Shown: positions 12,780 to 26,200, counted from the stretch's first letter. The stretch is 64,000 bases of DNA from Cenococcum geophilum 1.58 (GCA_001692895.1 KV748242.1:744001-808000), one strand, 5' to 3'. Translations and numbers: made by a program. The notes: generated by a model not told the origin, from the letters alone.

Positions 12780-13560
12780 TTCCTCCCCTCCTTCCTCTTC
12801 CTCCTCCTCCTCCTCTCCCTCCTTATCCTCCTCCTCATCCTCCTTACCCTTATCCTCCTCCTTATCCCTTATAATGGGAGGCATATTAGCCTATAGGTAC
12901 TATTAGTATACGCTATAACGGCGAAATACCTGCGCTATAATATGTACTAAAGCGCGCATTACGTTAAGAATTCCTTTGAGAGTATAACGGATAGCCTATA
13001 ATTCCTGTACTTAGAGTAGGGAAAAGTCTTCGCCCTTTAGGCGCTGGCGGAGACCGTACTTAGCGCCGGTGCGCACTAAGGCCTTAATATCCTTTGTAAA
13101 GGACTTCTGGGCGGTAGCAACGCGAGCGTTAAGGTTAGCTATGTCTCCGCCAGTAACCCGCTAGCGCTTAGCCCTATTAATAAGGGCGAGCAGCTTATTT
13201 AGGCGGCTATAGAAGGCCTTAGGGACCTAGTCTGTTAGCTATTAAAACCTAAACTAATGTACTTAGACGTACTAGTTAGTACGACTTATTTAGTTATTAG
13301 TAGTACCCGCAATTGCGGTTAGCCTGCTTGCCGTAGGTAGCCCGCCTAGTAGTAGCTACATGCTTAGTGTAACGGAGACAGATTAGTTCTAGCAAAGCTA
13401 GGGGAGCGGCTTATAAGCGGCGTAGGAGCTTTGACGGCGCTTAGTAGGGTTAGCGACAGCTATAAGCTAGTATAAAGAATACTTATAGAAAGCTCGCGAG
13501 TAGGCGAACTGACAGCTTAGCGCTTGCGATTTATAATTAATTAGAAATTGTGGAGAAGGC
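12780..13560 (-). pseudogene. Antisense reading frame in element A, unknown product
   Basis: Read on the minus strand from about 13560 to about 12780, between the pol stop and the 3' LTR. After allowing for stops at likely former Gln or Trp codons, the frame gives a coherent polar protein: VPKAFYSRLNKLLALINRAK, then GGDIANLNARVATAQKSF, then TGAKYGLRQRLKGEDFSLL, ending in a long Glu/Asp/Lys-rich tail. The polypyrimidine run at 12772-12880 on the plus strand is this acidic tail seen from the other side. I do not recognise the family. Extra antisense frames are known in some plant retroelements; function here is unknown. The start codon is not clear. Confidence 0.5.
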
Positions 13561-13815
13561 GAGTCGTAGGCTAAAAAAAAATCGGAATGGACTTAGAAGG
13601 GAAATCTGATATCCTACCTAGGTAAGAACTCCTACCTTTATAGATCTCTATAAGGTCCTATTATTATATTATCCTATTCTTATATTATCCTATCGTTACA
13701 TTGTCTGATTTACTTAAATTTATTAAAAACTTTTTATTTAGAGAAGGACAATAATAGCACTCCTATTATATAATAGCGTCGGCTAAGGACAGCCGCTTAA
13801 GAAGGGGGGGGCAAT

Positions 13816-14015
13816 TATTAGGCCATAGAGACGCACTGGCCATAACCGGCTTAGCGCAGGCGAGGCGTAGGCGAGGCGCCTACAAAACGTAGTCGCCCCG
13901 CATCAGAGAACAGCAGAATTCAGTTCTACAGTTCTACTTCATCAAGAACCAGAAACTCTTTGCATCCCGCTATTGTCACGTTACTACATGCCCTAAGGAC
14001 CTTGGCGTCCTAACA
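13816..14015 (+). repeat. 3' LTR of element A
   Basis: This 200-bp repeat ends CCTAACA and is followed by the AATCT duplication. It retains more C and G than the 5' copy, and is preceded by a G-rich polypurine tract. Confidence 0.92.
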
Positions 14016-14084
14016 AATCTTTATTAAGAAACCTAGCGGCGGTCTACGCTTCTATATAAACTACTAAGCTCTTAGCGCTATTAC

Positions 14085-14205
14085 TGTCAGGTAACGACAG
14101 GGACGAACGTATATATATTAGTTACCGAGCCCGCCGAACCATTCGGTTCGACACTGTACCTTTTTAGCCAGTTGCGTTCGTTTGGCTCGGTGGGCGATCG
14201 TCACA
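14085..14205. repeat. Left LTR of TRIM
   Basis: A 121-bp direct repeat whose ends are TGTCAGG and GTCACA. It differs from the right copy at a handful of sites, mostly transitions. Confidence 0.88.
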
Positions 14206-14514
14206 GAGTGTCGAACCAAATGCGGAGTTCTCCGTGGCTGAGTTTCGGACGCGTCTGGTCCGCGAATGCGAATCCAGTTATACACAGGGGTAATTTCATT
14301 TAGCATTGGCCGATCGTAATATGTGTCGTTTACGATCGAGGGTCACGGCCCATGTGGGGTTCCGACCGTAGCTGCTAGAGGTCGCTAATATATATGAGAC
14401 GCCCAAAGGCTCGCGTGCGCCCCTAAGGGAGGCGTTGTTAGGCAAGGGTTCTGATAGGGGCAACGTATACGTACGTTGGCGCCCGCGGTCGTGCGCTCCT
14501 AAGAAGGGATGCAT

Positions 14515-14635
14515 TATCAGGTGACAACAGGGACAAACGTATCTATATTAGTTACCGAGCCCGTCGAACCGTTTGGTTCGACACTATACCTTTTTGGCCA
14601 GTTGCGTTCGTTTGGCTCGGTGGGCGATCGTTACA
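14515..14635. repeat. Right LTR of TRIM
   Basis: A 121-bp direct repeat, equal in length to the left copy. It starts TATCAGG (TG changed to TA) and ends GTTACA, followed by the ATTAC duplication. Confidence 0.88.
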
Positions 14636-14775
14636 ATTACCGTTAAAAATTAATATCCAATCCCATTAATATAAGAGACGCTAAACCGACTAAGTAAGGC
14701 TCGCTACTATATAAAACTTAATATCATCTCTGCATTTAACCGCCTTTGTATTATAAAAGGAGATAAATAGCTTAC

Positions 14776-15059
14776 TGTAGCTAGAAGCGTTGGACATATC
14801 GCGAGGACGGCTAACGCGCTAGTGGTAAGCGAACCAATAGTGCGATGGCAGAATATGGTAGAATATGGCAGGACACGGCTAATACACTAGTGGTAAGTGA
14901 GCCAATGGCGAGGTGGCAGAATATGGCAGAACATGGCAGGACGCGCCCAATATATATGTGTGACGCGCGTTATAAGTAGAAAAACAATCCACTAATAACA
15001 CCGCATAGTATATATTATTATAATATATATATTCTGCACGTTGTTAAAGCATACTAACA
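14776..15059 (+). repeat. 5' LTR of Copia B
   Basis: A 284-bp repeat. The LTR carries internal near-repeats of the type GTGGTAAGYRARCCAATRG and AGAATATGGCAG. Confidence 0.88.
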
Positions 15060-15389
15060 CTGATTAGTGAGTATATATAGATTAGGAAATACGTATTAGT
15101 TTAGAAGACGTCTAACGCTCCACCTTATAACGGCCTTATTTTAGTTAAAGAGAGTACTAAGGATAATCTAGAAGCTTAATAGCTTGCCGTCGCCTATAGA
15201 CCCTTATTACTGCTAAGAATTAAATAATACACTCTAGATTTAGAAGGATATTGCTTCCCACCTTATTAAAAGTTAAGTTTTTAATAACTTATATTAACTA
15301 CCCTTTCTCCCTCCTTATAAATACTATAAATACTCTCTCTCTATAAACACCAACACCCTCTATTAACAACCTCTTTATAACTAGATAAG

Positions 15390-18300
15390 ATGGCTATACC
15401 TATAGACTAGAAGGTAGAGGCAGAGTAATAGAAGAATAGAATTAATATACAAACTGCGACTAATGATGATATTATAGACTATATTTAGTTTAAGATATAG
15501 GAATATAATAATAATAACTCTATTAATAGCGCTTTATAGGACTACTTTTAAGAAGACTTTAAAGAGTTTATTATAGATATATTCTCTTAAGCTAGCACTA
15601 AAACCCTTAAGAATCTTTTCCTCCTTCTTTATAAAGGAGGAGTGTATATACACAAGAATAATAAACGTACTAAGCTTGTATAAGTTTTGGCTAATATACT
15701 ACTTAAAGAAACTTAACATAAATAGAGCTAAGAAGAATTTAATAAAGCCTATAAGGAGCAATTTAATAGCACCTTTAAGTCTAATATACTTACTAACGTA
15801 TTTATACGCGGCTTAAAACATAAGACTGTATAAACCCTTATACCTTAATTAATACCTAAAAGCACACCTGCAATAACTCTACTAATGTCTTAAATAACTC
15901 TGCCTCTAAGTCTACTACTTCTACCTCTATAGGCCACGATACATACTACTACTATACCCGTTGCTATAGTACCTACTTCTATACTAGGGTATGGAAAGGA
16001 ACTAGTAAATGCAGCTAAGTTATATACGAACGACTAGAAATATAGTAGTACTAGCGGAAACTTTAACTTTAAGTTAATAATCTTCTATAATATCTGTAAT
16101 AGAGCAGACGTTCCACCTAATGCCTACCTTAAGGCTCTCCTACTTATGCTATAAGGCCTAGCTCTAGATTACTACTATAATGCTAGACTTGCTACACTTA
16201 TATTTAAGGACGCTTATAAGTCACTTTATAGCTTCTTTAGAGGACCTAGTTCTAAATGTAAAAGCCTTAACGAATGGAATTTGATATTATTACAGATAGT
16301 TATATAAAAAATGCGGACAAATTAACTAGTTAATGTCTTTAGATACTAGTTACTAAACTCTCTTAACTATAGTATAGACTAAATTCAGAACTATAAGGAG
16401 TCCCATTTCTCTATAATAAGCTTATTATATCTTGTTAGGGGATTCCCGCATGTTAAATTGCTGTATTAGATCTACTAGATAAACTAGGCCCCCTTATTAA
16501 TAAATTACAATCCTTAATTACGGCTTATAAAAAGCAGAACTTAGAATAAGTTTAAGCCTATTATACAGACTGCTAATACCTTAGAAGGAGAGACAACTAT
16601 AACCGAAATCGCAATTGTAATCGACTTCGATTCCCTCCTTAACATAAACTACGTTACTTTATATATAATAAGGAGGACTATTGCTTATGGAAGTATAGTA
16701 AGGAAGAATAAGAAGAGGCGAAGGCTTAGTTTAGAAGTATTAATAAGGACAAGTTTAATAAGTTTAATAATCACTTTACTTAACGCCTTAATTAATATAT
16801 CGCCGACTATAAGAATAATAATGGTATTAACTTAGAAGAAGAGCTTAAAGAAGTCTTTTATATACTAACTATTAATATAAGTACTGAGATAGTCGACTAG
16901 AATAATCAGTTGCACATTAATTACTTCTATATATCCTTTGGTTAAGTTAAGCAATAGGAAGTAACCCTTATGGCTACTAACCTAGCAAATAAGGCCTTTA
17001 GTTATTTAGTCACAACTATAGATAGCGTAACTCCTTTTGTATAAACACCTTTCGTAACTAATAAAGACCTATTTGCTTATAATACGACTACGTCCCACTA
17101 TACTATAGACCGCTTTCTAGGTATTATAATTAATATAGGAGCCTCTAAACGCTCTACGGTAGGATATGGTTAGTTCTTAGTATTTTAAAGACTTAATACC
17201 AATATATAACTTAATATAACTACGCAAGGCATAGTTAACGTATAATTCGGTATTAAATTAACCTTATTAATCAGATTAGCTAAAGTAGCTACCCCCATTA
17301 ATATAATTAAGTTTTATATTATTAAGGTTAATACCCTATTTTTGCTTTACTTAGCAGATATAAACCACTTATAAGTATATTTTAACAATTTAAAGAACTT
17401 ACTAGTCACATCTCACAGTATAGTACTAGTTGTACGTCGTTTTAGCCACCCTTTCCTACTTTGGAATATATCCCTATATACTTATTTAACTAAGTTATTT
17501 AAGCAAAACCCTTGCTACTTAACCAATATGGAACTAAAACGACTATATCGCCGTTTTGGCCACCCTTTAGTTAAATACCTTACGCGAGTACTTAAGCGCT
17601 TAGGATATAACGTTAATAGCAAGACCTTAAACCATCTTATACGCTACTGCCATTATTGTTAAAAACACAGAAAATTACCCGGCAGATTTAGATTTACAAT
17701 ACGTAATAATATTAATTTTAACTACTTAATTATAGTTAATATTATGTATATTAACAGCGCACCCCTTCTATACATCATTAATAAAGGAATATAATTTTAA
17801 GCTAGCAGATAGCTATAAAGCATTAGCGCTAAACATATATGGGATGTACTACGAATATACTAGATCAACACATATTTAGGACCTTCTAATATAATTACAT
17901 ATAATATAGGCAAGAACTTTATAAGTAAGGAATTTAAGTAGTACGCTATAACATTTGGAACGATTATAAAAAGCGTACCCATTAAAGCCTATAACTTAAT
18001 TAGAATGGTAGAACGCTATTACAGTCCCCTTTGCCGCATATACTATATTATTACTATAAAACTACCGGATATTAATAAAGATATAGCTCTATAAATGGCT
18101 TTTAAGGCAATTAATAATTTAGTAGGCCCTAACGGCCTTATACCCACCTTGCTGGTATTTAAAGCTTACCCACGTATAGTGGAATCCGATGCACCTAACC
18201 CTACAGTTATATAATAAGCTATAGCCCTTAGGAAAGCCATAGAAGAAGTTAAGAAGATTAGAGCCGAATATTAAGTAGTAGATGCTCTTAATATGCGCAA

Positions 18301-20254
18301 CGGCCCTAAAATAACCATAATTCACGACCTACCACTTAACTTACTTGTACTGGCATGGAGAGAAGGACCTATAGGCCAGCCTGGTTTCTAGTTAGGTCCC
18401 TATAATCTACTTAGTATCAATAATGAGACCTATACTATATAACTCCCCCACGGCCCTATTAACTTTCGTAGTATAGTTATAAAACTATACTTATAAGAAC
18501 CTAGAGATATAGAGGACGTATAACCTAATAATAAGAACGAACTACCTTAGTTAATTATGGAACTACCTTAGGAACCTTAACTAGTTAAGTAAGGATAAGG
18601 TAGACCACATAAGTATCCTATCGCAGTTAATACTGTAAATATATCTATATACTTATAAGATAAGAATAAGACTAATAGTTAGTTTACAGCCTTACGATAG
18701 AAAGAGGTTAAAGGACTACTTAAGAAAGGAGTCTTCAAATTGGTTAATATTAAGGACGTACCTTAAGGCAACAGAGTATTTAACTCTAGATTTGTTAATG
18801 AAATTAAGAATCCCGGTACTAATAAGGCCTTTAAGAAATTAAGACTAGTTATATAGGCCTATAACGACCTAGAAAAAGACCTTATACTAACCCAATTACC
18901 TACAATTTAACGAGTTAGCTAACGCCTTATTCTCTGTATTACGGCTATAACCTAGACTAATAATATATACCTTTACTTATGAGATATCTCATAAGCCTAT
19001 GTTTAGTTAATTACGAAACTAAATTAAGACTTCTATATCCGAGCACCTCTTAAACTCGGTATAGCACTTGGAGTCTTATAATGCACAATCCTTAAGGTCG
19101 TTAGACCTTTATACAGCATCCCAGAAGCAGGCAATTATTAGTTTAAGACCTATTATAATTACTATACTAAGGAGTTAAATATAAACCAATCCACTTATAA
19201 CCCCTGCTTACTCCACCTTAATAATTCTATAAGCTTTAGAATAGTTGGCCTTTAGACTAATAATACCCTCTTCTTAGCTAATTTGGTTTTTGCAGCTTTA
19301 GAATAAGAAAAGATTAAGAAAGCGAAGTTTCTAACTAAGGAACGCGAGTACCTTATACTAGAGCACCCAATTAAGTTTAACGGAGGCATTATTTGATAAT
19401 AGGACTATACAATTATACTTATATAGGAGCGCTAATACTAGAACCTAACCCTTATTAATATTAAGGAAGCTATTATAATAACTAGCTCTAGAGGTACTAT
19501 TTGTATAGCATTTATACCTAAGGACTAATACGTCACCTAATAAGCAAGAGGAGCTTATATTGCGTCTATATACCAGCCTAAAGCTTCTTTTAATTTATCC
19601 TACGCTGCCTAAGTAATTAACCCTAACGAGAAAGACACAAAACTACTTAATAAGAGAATTTAGTAGCAAATTAAAAACTTAATAAGAGGTTTAAGCTTTA
19701 TTAAACTTAATATAGAGACACTTTAACTGCTTATATTTACTAATTCCTTATTTACAAATAATAAGGACCTTTTATTATAAATTGGATATATCCTAGTACT
19801 AGCAGACTTATTAAATAAGGCGAATATCGTCTACTAGTCCTTAGTTAAGTGTAAGAGAGTCACTAGAAGCGTACTAGCCTCCAAATTATACGCTATAGCC
19901 TATGGTTTTAACATCGGCGCTGCAATTAAGGCCACAGTTAAACTATAACTTAATATCAGCCTACCGCTTATCCTTTACACCAATTCTAAGTTAATCTACG
20001 AATGCCTTATTAAGCTAGGAATATTATAGAAGAAGAGACTTATGATTAATGTTATATGCCTACGCCAGTTATATAAAAGACGTAAAATAGCTAAAGTTAA
20101 GTGGATTAACGGAGATAGTAACCCTATAAATACTATAACTAAAAGCAAACCGTTATTAGCCCTTAAGCGACTTATTAATATAAACCGAATTAAGTTAGAG
20201 ATAGTAGAATGGGTAGAACGTTCTACCGATAATAGTATTAATTTAAAGGCATAG
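15390..20254 (+). pseudogene. Copia B gag-pol polyprotein
   Basis: The frame starts at an ATG at 15390 and can be followed, with many TAA/TAG stops, to a stop at 20252-20254. The gag part spans about 15390-16800. The integrase core is near 17700-18100, with its C-terminal part reading GPINFRSIVIKLY near 18450. Reverse transcriptase starts near 18690 (FTALRQKEVKGLLKKGVFKL) and includes NSRFVNEIK. RNase H lies near 19860-20254, where an uninterrupted 70-codon end reads WINGDSNPINTITKSKP, typical of Copia RNase H. The stops replace Gln and Trp positions, as RIP produces. Confidence 0.85.
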
Positions 20255-20349
20255 GGCAGGGAAGGAAGGGAGGAGAAGTGTGTATATGGATTTCTCGGAC
20301 TATATAGTTGTAGCCTACTAGTTCTTTGTATTTTCTAAAGTACTCCCAG

Positions 20350-20633
20350 TATAGCTAAAAGCGTTAAACATATCGCGAGGACGGCTAACGCGCTAGTGGT
20401 AAGCAAACTAATAGTGCGATAGCAGAATATGGCAGAATATAGCAGGATATAACTAATATACTAGTGGTAAGCGAGCCAATGGCGAGGTAGCAGAACATAG
20501 TAGAATATGGCAGGACGCGCCTAATATATATATGTGACGCGCGTCGCAAGTAGAAAAATAATCCACTAACAACACCGCATAGTATATATTATTGTGATAT
20601 ATATATTCTGCACGTTGTTAAAGCATATCAACA
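20350..20633 (+). repeat. 3' LTR of Copia B
   Basis: The same 284-bp length as the 5' LTR. It is followed by the CTTAT target duplication. Confidence 0.88.
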
Positions 20634-20638
20634 CTTAT

Positions 20639-22823
20639 AGTATTTTGTACTTAGTATAGATTATTTAAATACTTAGTAACGCTATTTAGCCTTATAAATG
20701 CCCTAAGCTTATTTTAATATTATATAAAAATATCCTACGTCCCTACCTGGACATCTTCTATACTGCTTATATTAATAATATCCTAATATATAGTAATAAC
20801 CTAACTAAATATTAGAAATATATTAACCTTATTTTATAAGCCCTATATAAAGCTAGTCTATAATTAGATATAGATTAATATAAGTTCTATAAAACGGAAG
20901 TTCTATACTTTAGACTCCTTATTTTTATAAATAGTATATAAATAGACCTAAAGAAGGTTAAAGTAATTATAAACTCGTAAGAACCTAAAAACGTTAAGGA
21001 CGTAAGAGCCTTTATAAAATTTACTAACTTCTACTAATAGTATATTAATAACTTCTCTACCCTAGTTTTACTCCTTATAGCTCTAACCTAAAAGAATAAA
21101 GCCTTTATCTTTAATAAGGAATATAAAAAGGCCTTTACTTATTTAAAGGTTATATTTATTATTATACCTATACTTTAACACTTTAACCTAAACTAAATAA
21201 GTATTATAGAAGCTAATTTATTTAACTATATTATTAAAGGTATTCTGTCTTAATACAATAAGAATAGAATATTGCACCCTATAGTATACTTCTTAAAATT
21301 ACTAAGCCTAGCTAAATATAATTATATAATCTATAATAAGGAGCTATTAGCTATTACTAAATATTTTAAATAATAGTAACCTAAACTAAAAGGCGCCAGA
21401 TTTCTAATTAAAGTCTTTAGCAGCTATAAGAATCTATAATACTTTTTAACTATAAAATAGCTATATTACCGCTAAGCTTACTAGTTAGAATATCTATCTT
21501 ATTTCTAATTCTTAATTATATACTATCTAGGTATTTAAGGCTAGAAGCTTAATACTCTAACCTAACGCTCTTAAGACGTGCTACTATTAAAAGAAGCGCG
21601 CTCCTACTAAAACTAAACCCTACTCCGCCCTAAACTATTTAACCTTCCTACTAAAGATCCTATAGTATATACTCTTAAAATAACTAATTAATTAAATAAA
21701 TAGATTATAGTTAATAAATACCTAAATAATGAGTTTATTTAAGAGACGCTTGAGCTAATTTAAAATAGCGTTAGATGCTTTAAAAGATTTCTTTAAGTAA
21801 ATATAAAACTTATAGAGACCGCTTATACTATAGGAACTGCCTAGTTATACCTAACTATAATAAACTTAAGCTTAAGCTCCTTAAACACGTATATAATTTA
21901 CTAGTAGCTAGCTACCCGGGCTAAGGAAAAACCCTAAAACTACTCTAATAAGAATATTATTAGCTAAATATATATAATATAATATAAAGGTATATCTTTA
22001 GCTTCTATACCTACTAATAAGCTAAAGCTTTATATAAGATATATAATGGCCTTTTAAAACTACTACCTATTCCAGACTAAAGGTAGAAGGATATCTTAAT
22101 TAACTTTATTATTAATCTTTCTGTAAGTAAAGGCTATATAAATATTATAGTAGTTATAGACTAACTATCTAAGATAAGATACTTAATTGCCTGCCCTAAT
22201 ATATTAGCACTTACTATTACTTAACTATTCTTAGATTATATATAAAAACTCTACAGACTCCCTAAAATGATTATATCTAATAAAGGCTATTAGTTTATTT
22301 TTATATTTTAGAAAAAATTAACTACCTAGCTCCGCGTTTAAGTATTATTATCTATAGTATACTACCTAAAAACGGATGGTTAAATAAAATATGTAAATAC
22401 TATAATAGAATAGTATATTTGGATATATATATCGTATTTATAGGATAACTAGATTAACTGGCTTATATTTACTAAGTTTACTATAAATAACTCCGTTTTG
22501 GAAACTATAAAGATCTTATCGTTTCTAGCTAACTACGGTTAGTATCTATAAATAGGGTTTAAACCCTTTAGTAATACTCCTCGCCTCACTTATTACGCCT
22601 TATAAGTTATAAAAGTAAATTAATTTATAGAAAAGATGGGAACTATAATAGTTCCTTACTAACGAAATAATATGGGCTTAACTTATATATAAAGCCGTAG
22701 TAAATAAAAACCGAACCCTAGCACCAGCCTATTAAGTTAGTACTTTTATTTAGCTAGATATAAGAAATATAAATATAAAACAACCTACTAAGAAGCTTAA
22801 TTAGAAGAACGCTAGCCCTTATA
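20639..22823 (+). pseudogene. Gypsy C: rest of RT, RNase H, integrase
   Basis: The reverse transcriptase resumes directly after the Copia duplication (YRLFKYLVTLFSLINA). It continues to the catalytic motif AYINNILIYS near 20770, where both Asp of YxDD have become Asn; a 1-base deletion in an A run just before it shifts the frame. RNase H follows (AKYNYIIYNKELLAI near 21320), then integrase near 22060-22450 (IIVVINQLSKIRYLIACP, ISNKGYQF, LKTDGQIKY). It is cut at 22823 by element D. Confidence 0.8.
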
Positions 22824-23247
22824 TATAACGGAGCCTTGTAGTAGGAACTACGATGGACTTGTTAATGGGCTAGGTATATAGGTATTGCAAGTAAGTCAAC
22901 AACGTAATAATAACTGGTAGAGTGGTTGCCTAATAGATTAACTCCAATTGTATTCTGAGAATTACTACAAGGAAGGAACTATCTAGGTAGGGACTAAGGG
23001 TCCTTAAATACACAACCGTACTCCTATAAAATCCTTCTTATATATAAAGTACGTGAGGTACGTAAGGTACGTAAGATATTCCTTATAGTCCTTACAGAGC
23101 TTATAGAGCCTGTTATGTAACCTTAGTTACTATTCCTCGTTATATAGTTCTACGGGTTCTATCCTAGACTGTACTTATATTAACTAACTAGCTTCTTCCA
23201 ACTCCTCTTTAAGTAGTCGTAACATTGTACTTAAAGCGTTTGTAACA
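22824..23247 (-). repeat. 3' LTR of element D
   Basis: A 424-bp repeat, downstream with respect to the minus-strand genes. It contains short tandem copies of a GTACGTAAG-like motif near 23050-23075. Confidence 0.9.
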
Positions 23248-26200
23248 CCATCTCCCTCCTCTTTATCTTCGTCCTTAAAGATACCTAATATCTCTAAGTT
23301 GTTTACTAAAGGTGTAATATCCGTCTAATTAATTTGGTTAATATTGTTACTTATAATACCTAAAGCACCTTCTTCTTCTTTAGCTGAGCGCCGGTCTTGT
23401 ACTATAGCTATTATATTATCGCTAGGTAAGATTATACCTTCTTATTCTCATTATGCGAAAGAGGGGTTAGTTTATATTATAATTGCGTTACCTATTAACC
23501 GATAACCGTCCTTCTGTTCTAAGTATACGCGAGCAAACATGCGGTCTTCCTGTAATATCCGTTCCGTTTCTAACGTTAAGTATGCGCGTTCTATAACTCT
23601 TAATAGTCTCTAAGTTCCCTAAGTAATTTGTTATAAGGTCTCGTGTTTAATCTGCTACTACGAAGCTTAATGGTAAATTATTAGAGGCGTTAGCCGAGAT
23701 CTATTAACTTTAGTATAACAATAAGCTTTATTTGGCTTATATTTATAATAAGGAGCATTATACCCTTAAGGCCCGTTAAAACGCTTATACTTATCTTTAG
23801 TATTTAAAACGTGTCTATAAGAAGGTTTGTTTTAAGGAGTAAAAACTTATAGAATAAGGTTTATAGGAACTTAGTAATAAAAAAACAGATTCTCTTTTAA
23901 TAGAGAAGGAAACAACTCCAAGTAGTTCGGTAGTCGCTCTTCCTAGGTCCCCCTTAGGTGACTCGTTCTTTGGTAATTCCTCTTTATTAATATTGCCTAA
24001 CCTTTTCCCTTTTAATACTCCTATACCTTTCCTATAGCGTTCTTTAGGTTCTTTAGTAGCTCCTAGGTAGTTTTATTATAACCTATCTACTTTACTTTAT
24101 ACTATATTTTATCGTCTATATCCTTATAACTAACGATCTTTAAAACTTACTATTTATCTTCCTCTTATCCTCTATACGTGTTTGCTTTATAAACCGATGG
24201 CTTAATATTCCTATATACTAGCTTTAGCATTATAATATACTATATAGGGTAGATCTTTATCCTGGCTAGTAAGTTTAACTTAAATGTAACTGATAAAAAT
24301 TTTTATATAATTTTAAAAGGTCCTAGTCTGACGTGGTCTAACTTCTTGCTTAGTCGTTAACTCTTAAAATTTTTGTATAGTAGCCATACTTTATCTCCCT
24401 CCTTAAGATCTAGTCCCTTAGATCTCTTAGCATTATAGTACTTTTTTATCCTTTGCTATACTACCTTAGCTGTTTCCGTAAGGTCTATATAAAGATTTAT
24501 TAAACTCTTTATTCTTTACTTAGCTATGCTACTTGTCTTCTTTACTTAACGTAGTAATAATAAGGTCCTTGGCTTATATCCGTAATTCGCCTTAAATAGT
24601 AACGTGCCTATTCCTTCTTATAGTATTATATTATATATAAACTGTATAACTAGTAATAGTAATACCTAATTATTCTATGCGTGATTAATATAATGCCTTA
24701 GATACTACTTTAGTGTCTAATTTAATCTTTCTGTTTGGCCGTCTATCTGTAGATAATATGCGGTAGAAGTTGCTGCTTAAACTCCTTGCTCTACTAAGAA
24801 TACTTCTTAAAATGCTACTATAAATCTTAGATCTTTGTCCGATATAATTTTATTTAGTGCTCTATATCTTATAAATACTTCTTTAATATAGATTCTAGCG
24901 ACATCTTCCGCTAATATTTCTTCTGTATATGCTATAAAGTATCCCCACTTTATAAGCTTATCTACTATTACTAAGATCGCGTTATAATCTTATCCGGTAA
25001 TAGGATCTCTTAACTTTAGTAACTTAATAATAAAGTCCCATAATATGACCTCCTATAGTCTCTCCGGTATTTTAATAGGTTATAGCCCTCTATATGGCTT
25101 ATGCCTTATTAGTTTGTTTCTTTAGCAATCTAAATATTCCTTAGTGATTTTTTATACTAAACCCTAGATTCCATTAATGATATACTCTTCTTAAAGTCTT
25201 AACACTAAGCCTATAGCTCCGTTGTGTCCTTAAGTTGGTCCTTTATAAAATGATTTAATAAACTCCTTTATAATAGATCTCGGCATGTATATCGCTTCTT
25301 AATTTTCGTACTACTCTAAGTCTAAATCCTCTATTTATATGTCTAGGATCTTTTATATCTAATTACTTTTTAGTAATTTATGGATCTTCTCTTCTTATAT
25401 TGCTGTGATTTTCGGATAATTATATCTAATTAATCTGTCTGTATCTTTTCGCAATAAAGCCCCTAATGGCTTTTTATCGTTTTATAGTTTAGTCTTTCTA
25501 CTTAGGGCATCTACTCGTGCATTTTCTGTACCCTTAGTATACTAAATCTTGAAATAGTATTCTATAAGCATTTCCGCCTATTTAACCTGTCTTTAATTAA
25601 GTTCTTTTATTATTAGAAACCCCATTAGGTTCTTATAATCTATCTTAACTATAAATAGTTTTTCTATACCTTATAAGAATGACCTTTATTCTCTTAATGC
25701 TATAACTATACCTAATAACTCCTTGTTGTAGATATTATAGTTTAGTTCCGGTGGTGTTATCTTCTAACTATAGTATACCACTAGGTGCTATCCATTTTTA
25801 TATTTCTATAGAAAGTACGCTCCTAGTGCATATTCTAATGTATCCGTTTTAACTACTGTCTCTAACTATAGTTAATAGATTTTAAGAACTAGCTCCTAGG
25901 TGAATAACTATTTAATTTTCTTAAACAGTTTCTTTTATTCCTTTCCCTATGCCTATAGTTCTTCCTTCTTTATTAATCTTATAAGTGGCTTAATGTCCTT
26001 TAACTATTAAGCTATAAACCTTCTGTAGTAGTTGCAGAACCCTAGAAATAACCTTAACTGTGTTATATTTTCTAGTTCTTGCCAATTTACTATAGCCTCG
26101 ATCTCCTTTAGATCTATACTAAGTTGGCCTAGTTTAATAATAAATCTAATAAAATCCGTCTTCCTAGTAAAGAACTTGTATTTCTTAATTGCTACTAGCA

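Larger units (their letters stand above)
7431..14015 (+). mobile_element. Gypsy chromovirus A, full length with both LTRs
   Basis: A complete 6585-bp LTR retrotransposon. LTRs are 7431-7633 and 13816-14015, with ends derived from TGTTAGG...CCTAACA. Perfect 5-bp target duplications AATCT lie at 7426-7430 and 14016-14020. A G-rich polypurine tract (about 13798-13811) precedes the 3' LTR. Internal order is gag, protease, reverse transcriptase, RNase H, integrase, chromodomain, then an antisense reading frame. It is inserted in the reverse transcriptase gene of Gypsy C. RIP damage is milder than in its host: CG-rich stretches survive. Confidence 0.93.
14085..14635. mobile_element. TRIM (miniature LTR retrotransposon, 551 bp)
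   Basis: Two 121-bp LTRs (14085-14205 and 14515-14635) flank a 309-bp interior with no recognisable gene. The LTRs start TGTCAGG or TATCAGG and end CACA or TACA. A perfect 5-bp target duplication ATTAC lies at 14080-14084 and 14636-14640. Removing the element and one ATTAC restores the reading order of the Gypsy C reverse transcriptase. Just before the second LTR is AAGAAGGGA, a possible polypurine tract. The element is rich in CpG and clearly less RIP-mutated than its surroundings. Confidence 0.9.
14021..14775 (+). pseudogene. Gypsy C reverse transcriptase, middle part, split by the TRIM
   Basis: Bases 14021-14084 read IFIKKPSGGLRF, the continuation of the RT fingers region cut at 7430. After the TRIM (14085-14635) the frame resumes at 14636 with ITVKN, YPIPLI and ETLNRLSKA, then IISAFNRLCI and GDK, up to the Copia insertion at 14776. 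The order matches the usual chromovirus RT (VKKPGGGLRFCVDYR, then ITxKNRYPxPLI). This proves that A, the TRIM and B all entered one gene. Confidence 0.82.
14776..20633 (+). mobile_element. Copia-type retrotransposon B, full length
   Basis: A 5858-bp element. Its two 284-bp LTRs (14776-15059 and 20350-20633) share the start TGTAGCTAGAAGCG or TATAGCTAAAAGCG and end TAACA or CAACA. Target duplications are CTTAC (14771-14775) and CTTAT (20634-20638), differing by one C-to-T. Removing the element and one duplication restores the frame of the Gypsy C reverse transcriptase on both sides. A purine-rich tract lies near 20262-20277. Gene order is gag, protease, integrase, then RT and RNase H, so integrase lies before RT as in Copia. 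Strongly RIP-mutated and inactive. Confidence 0.9.
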
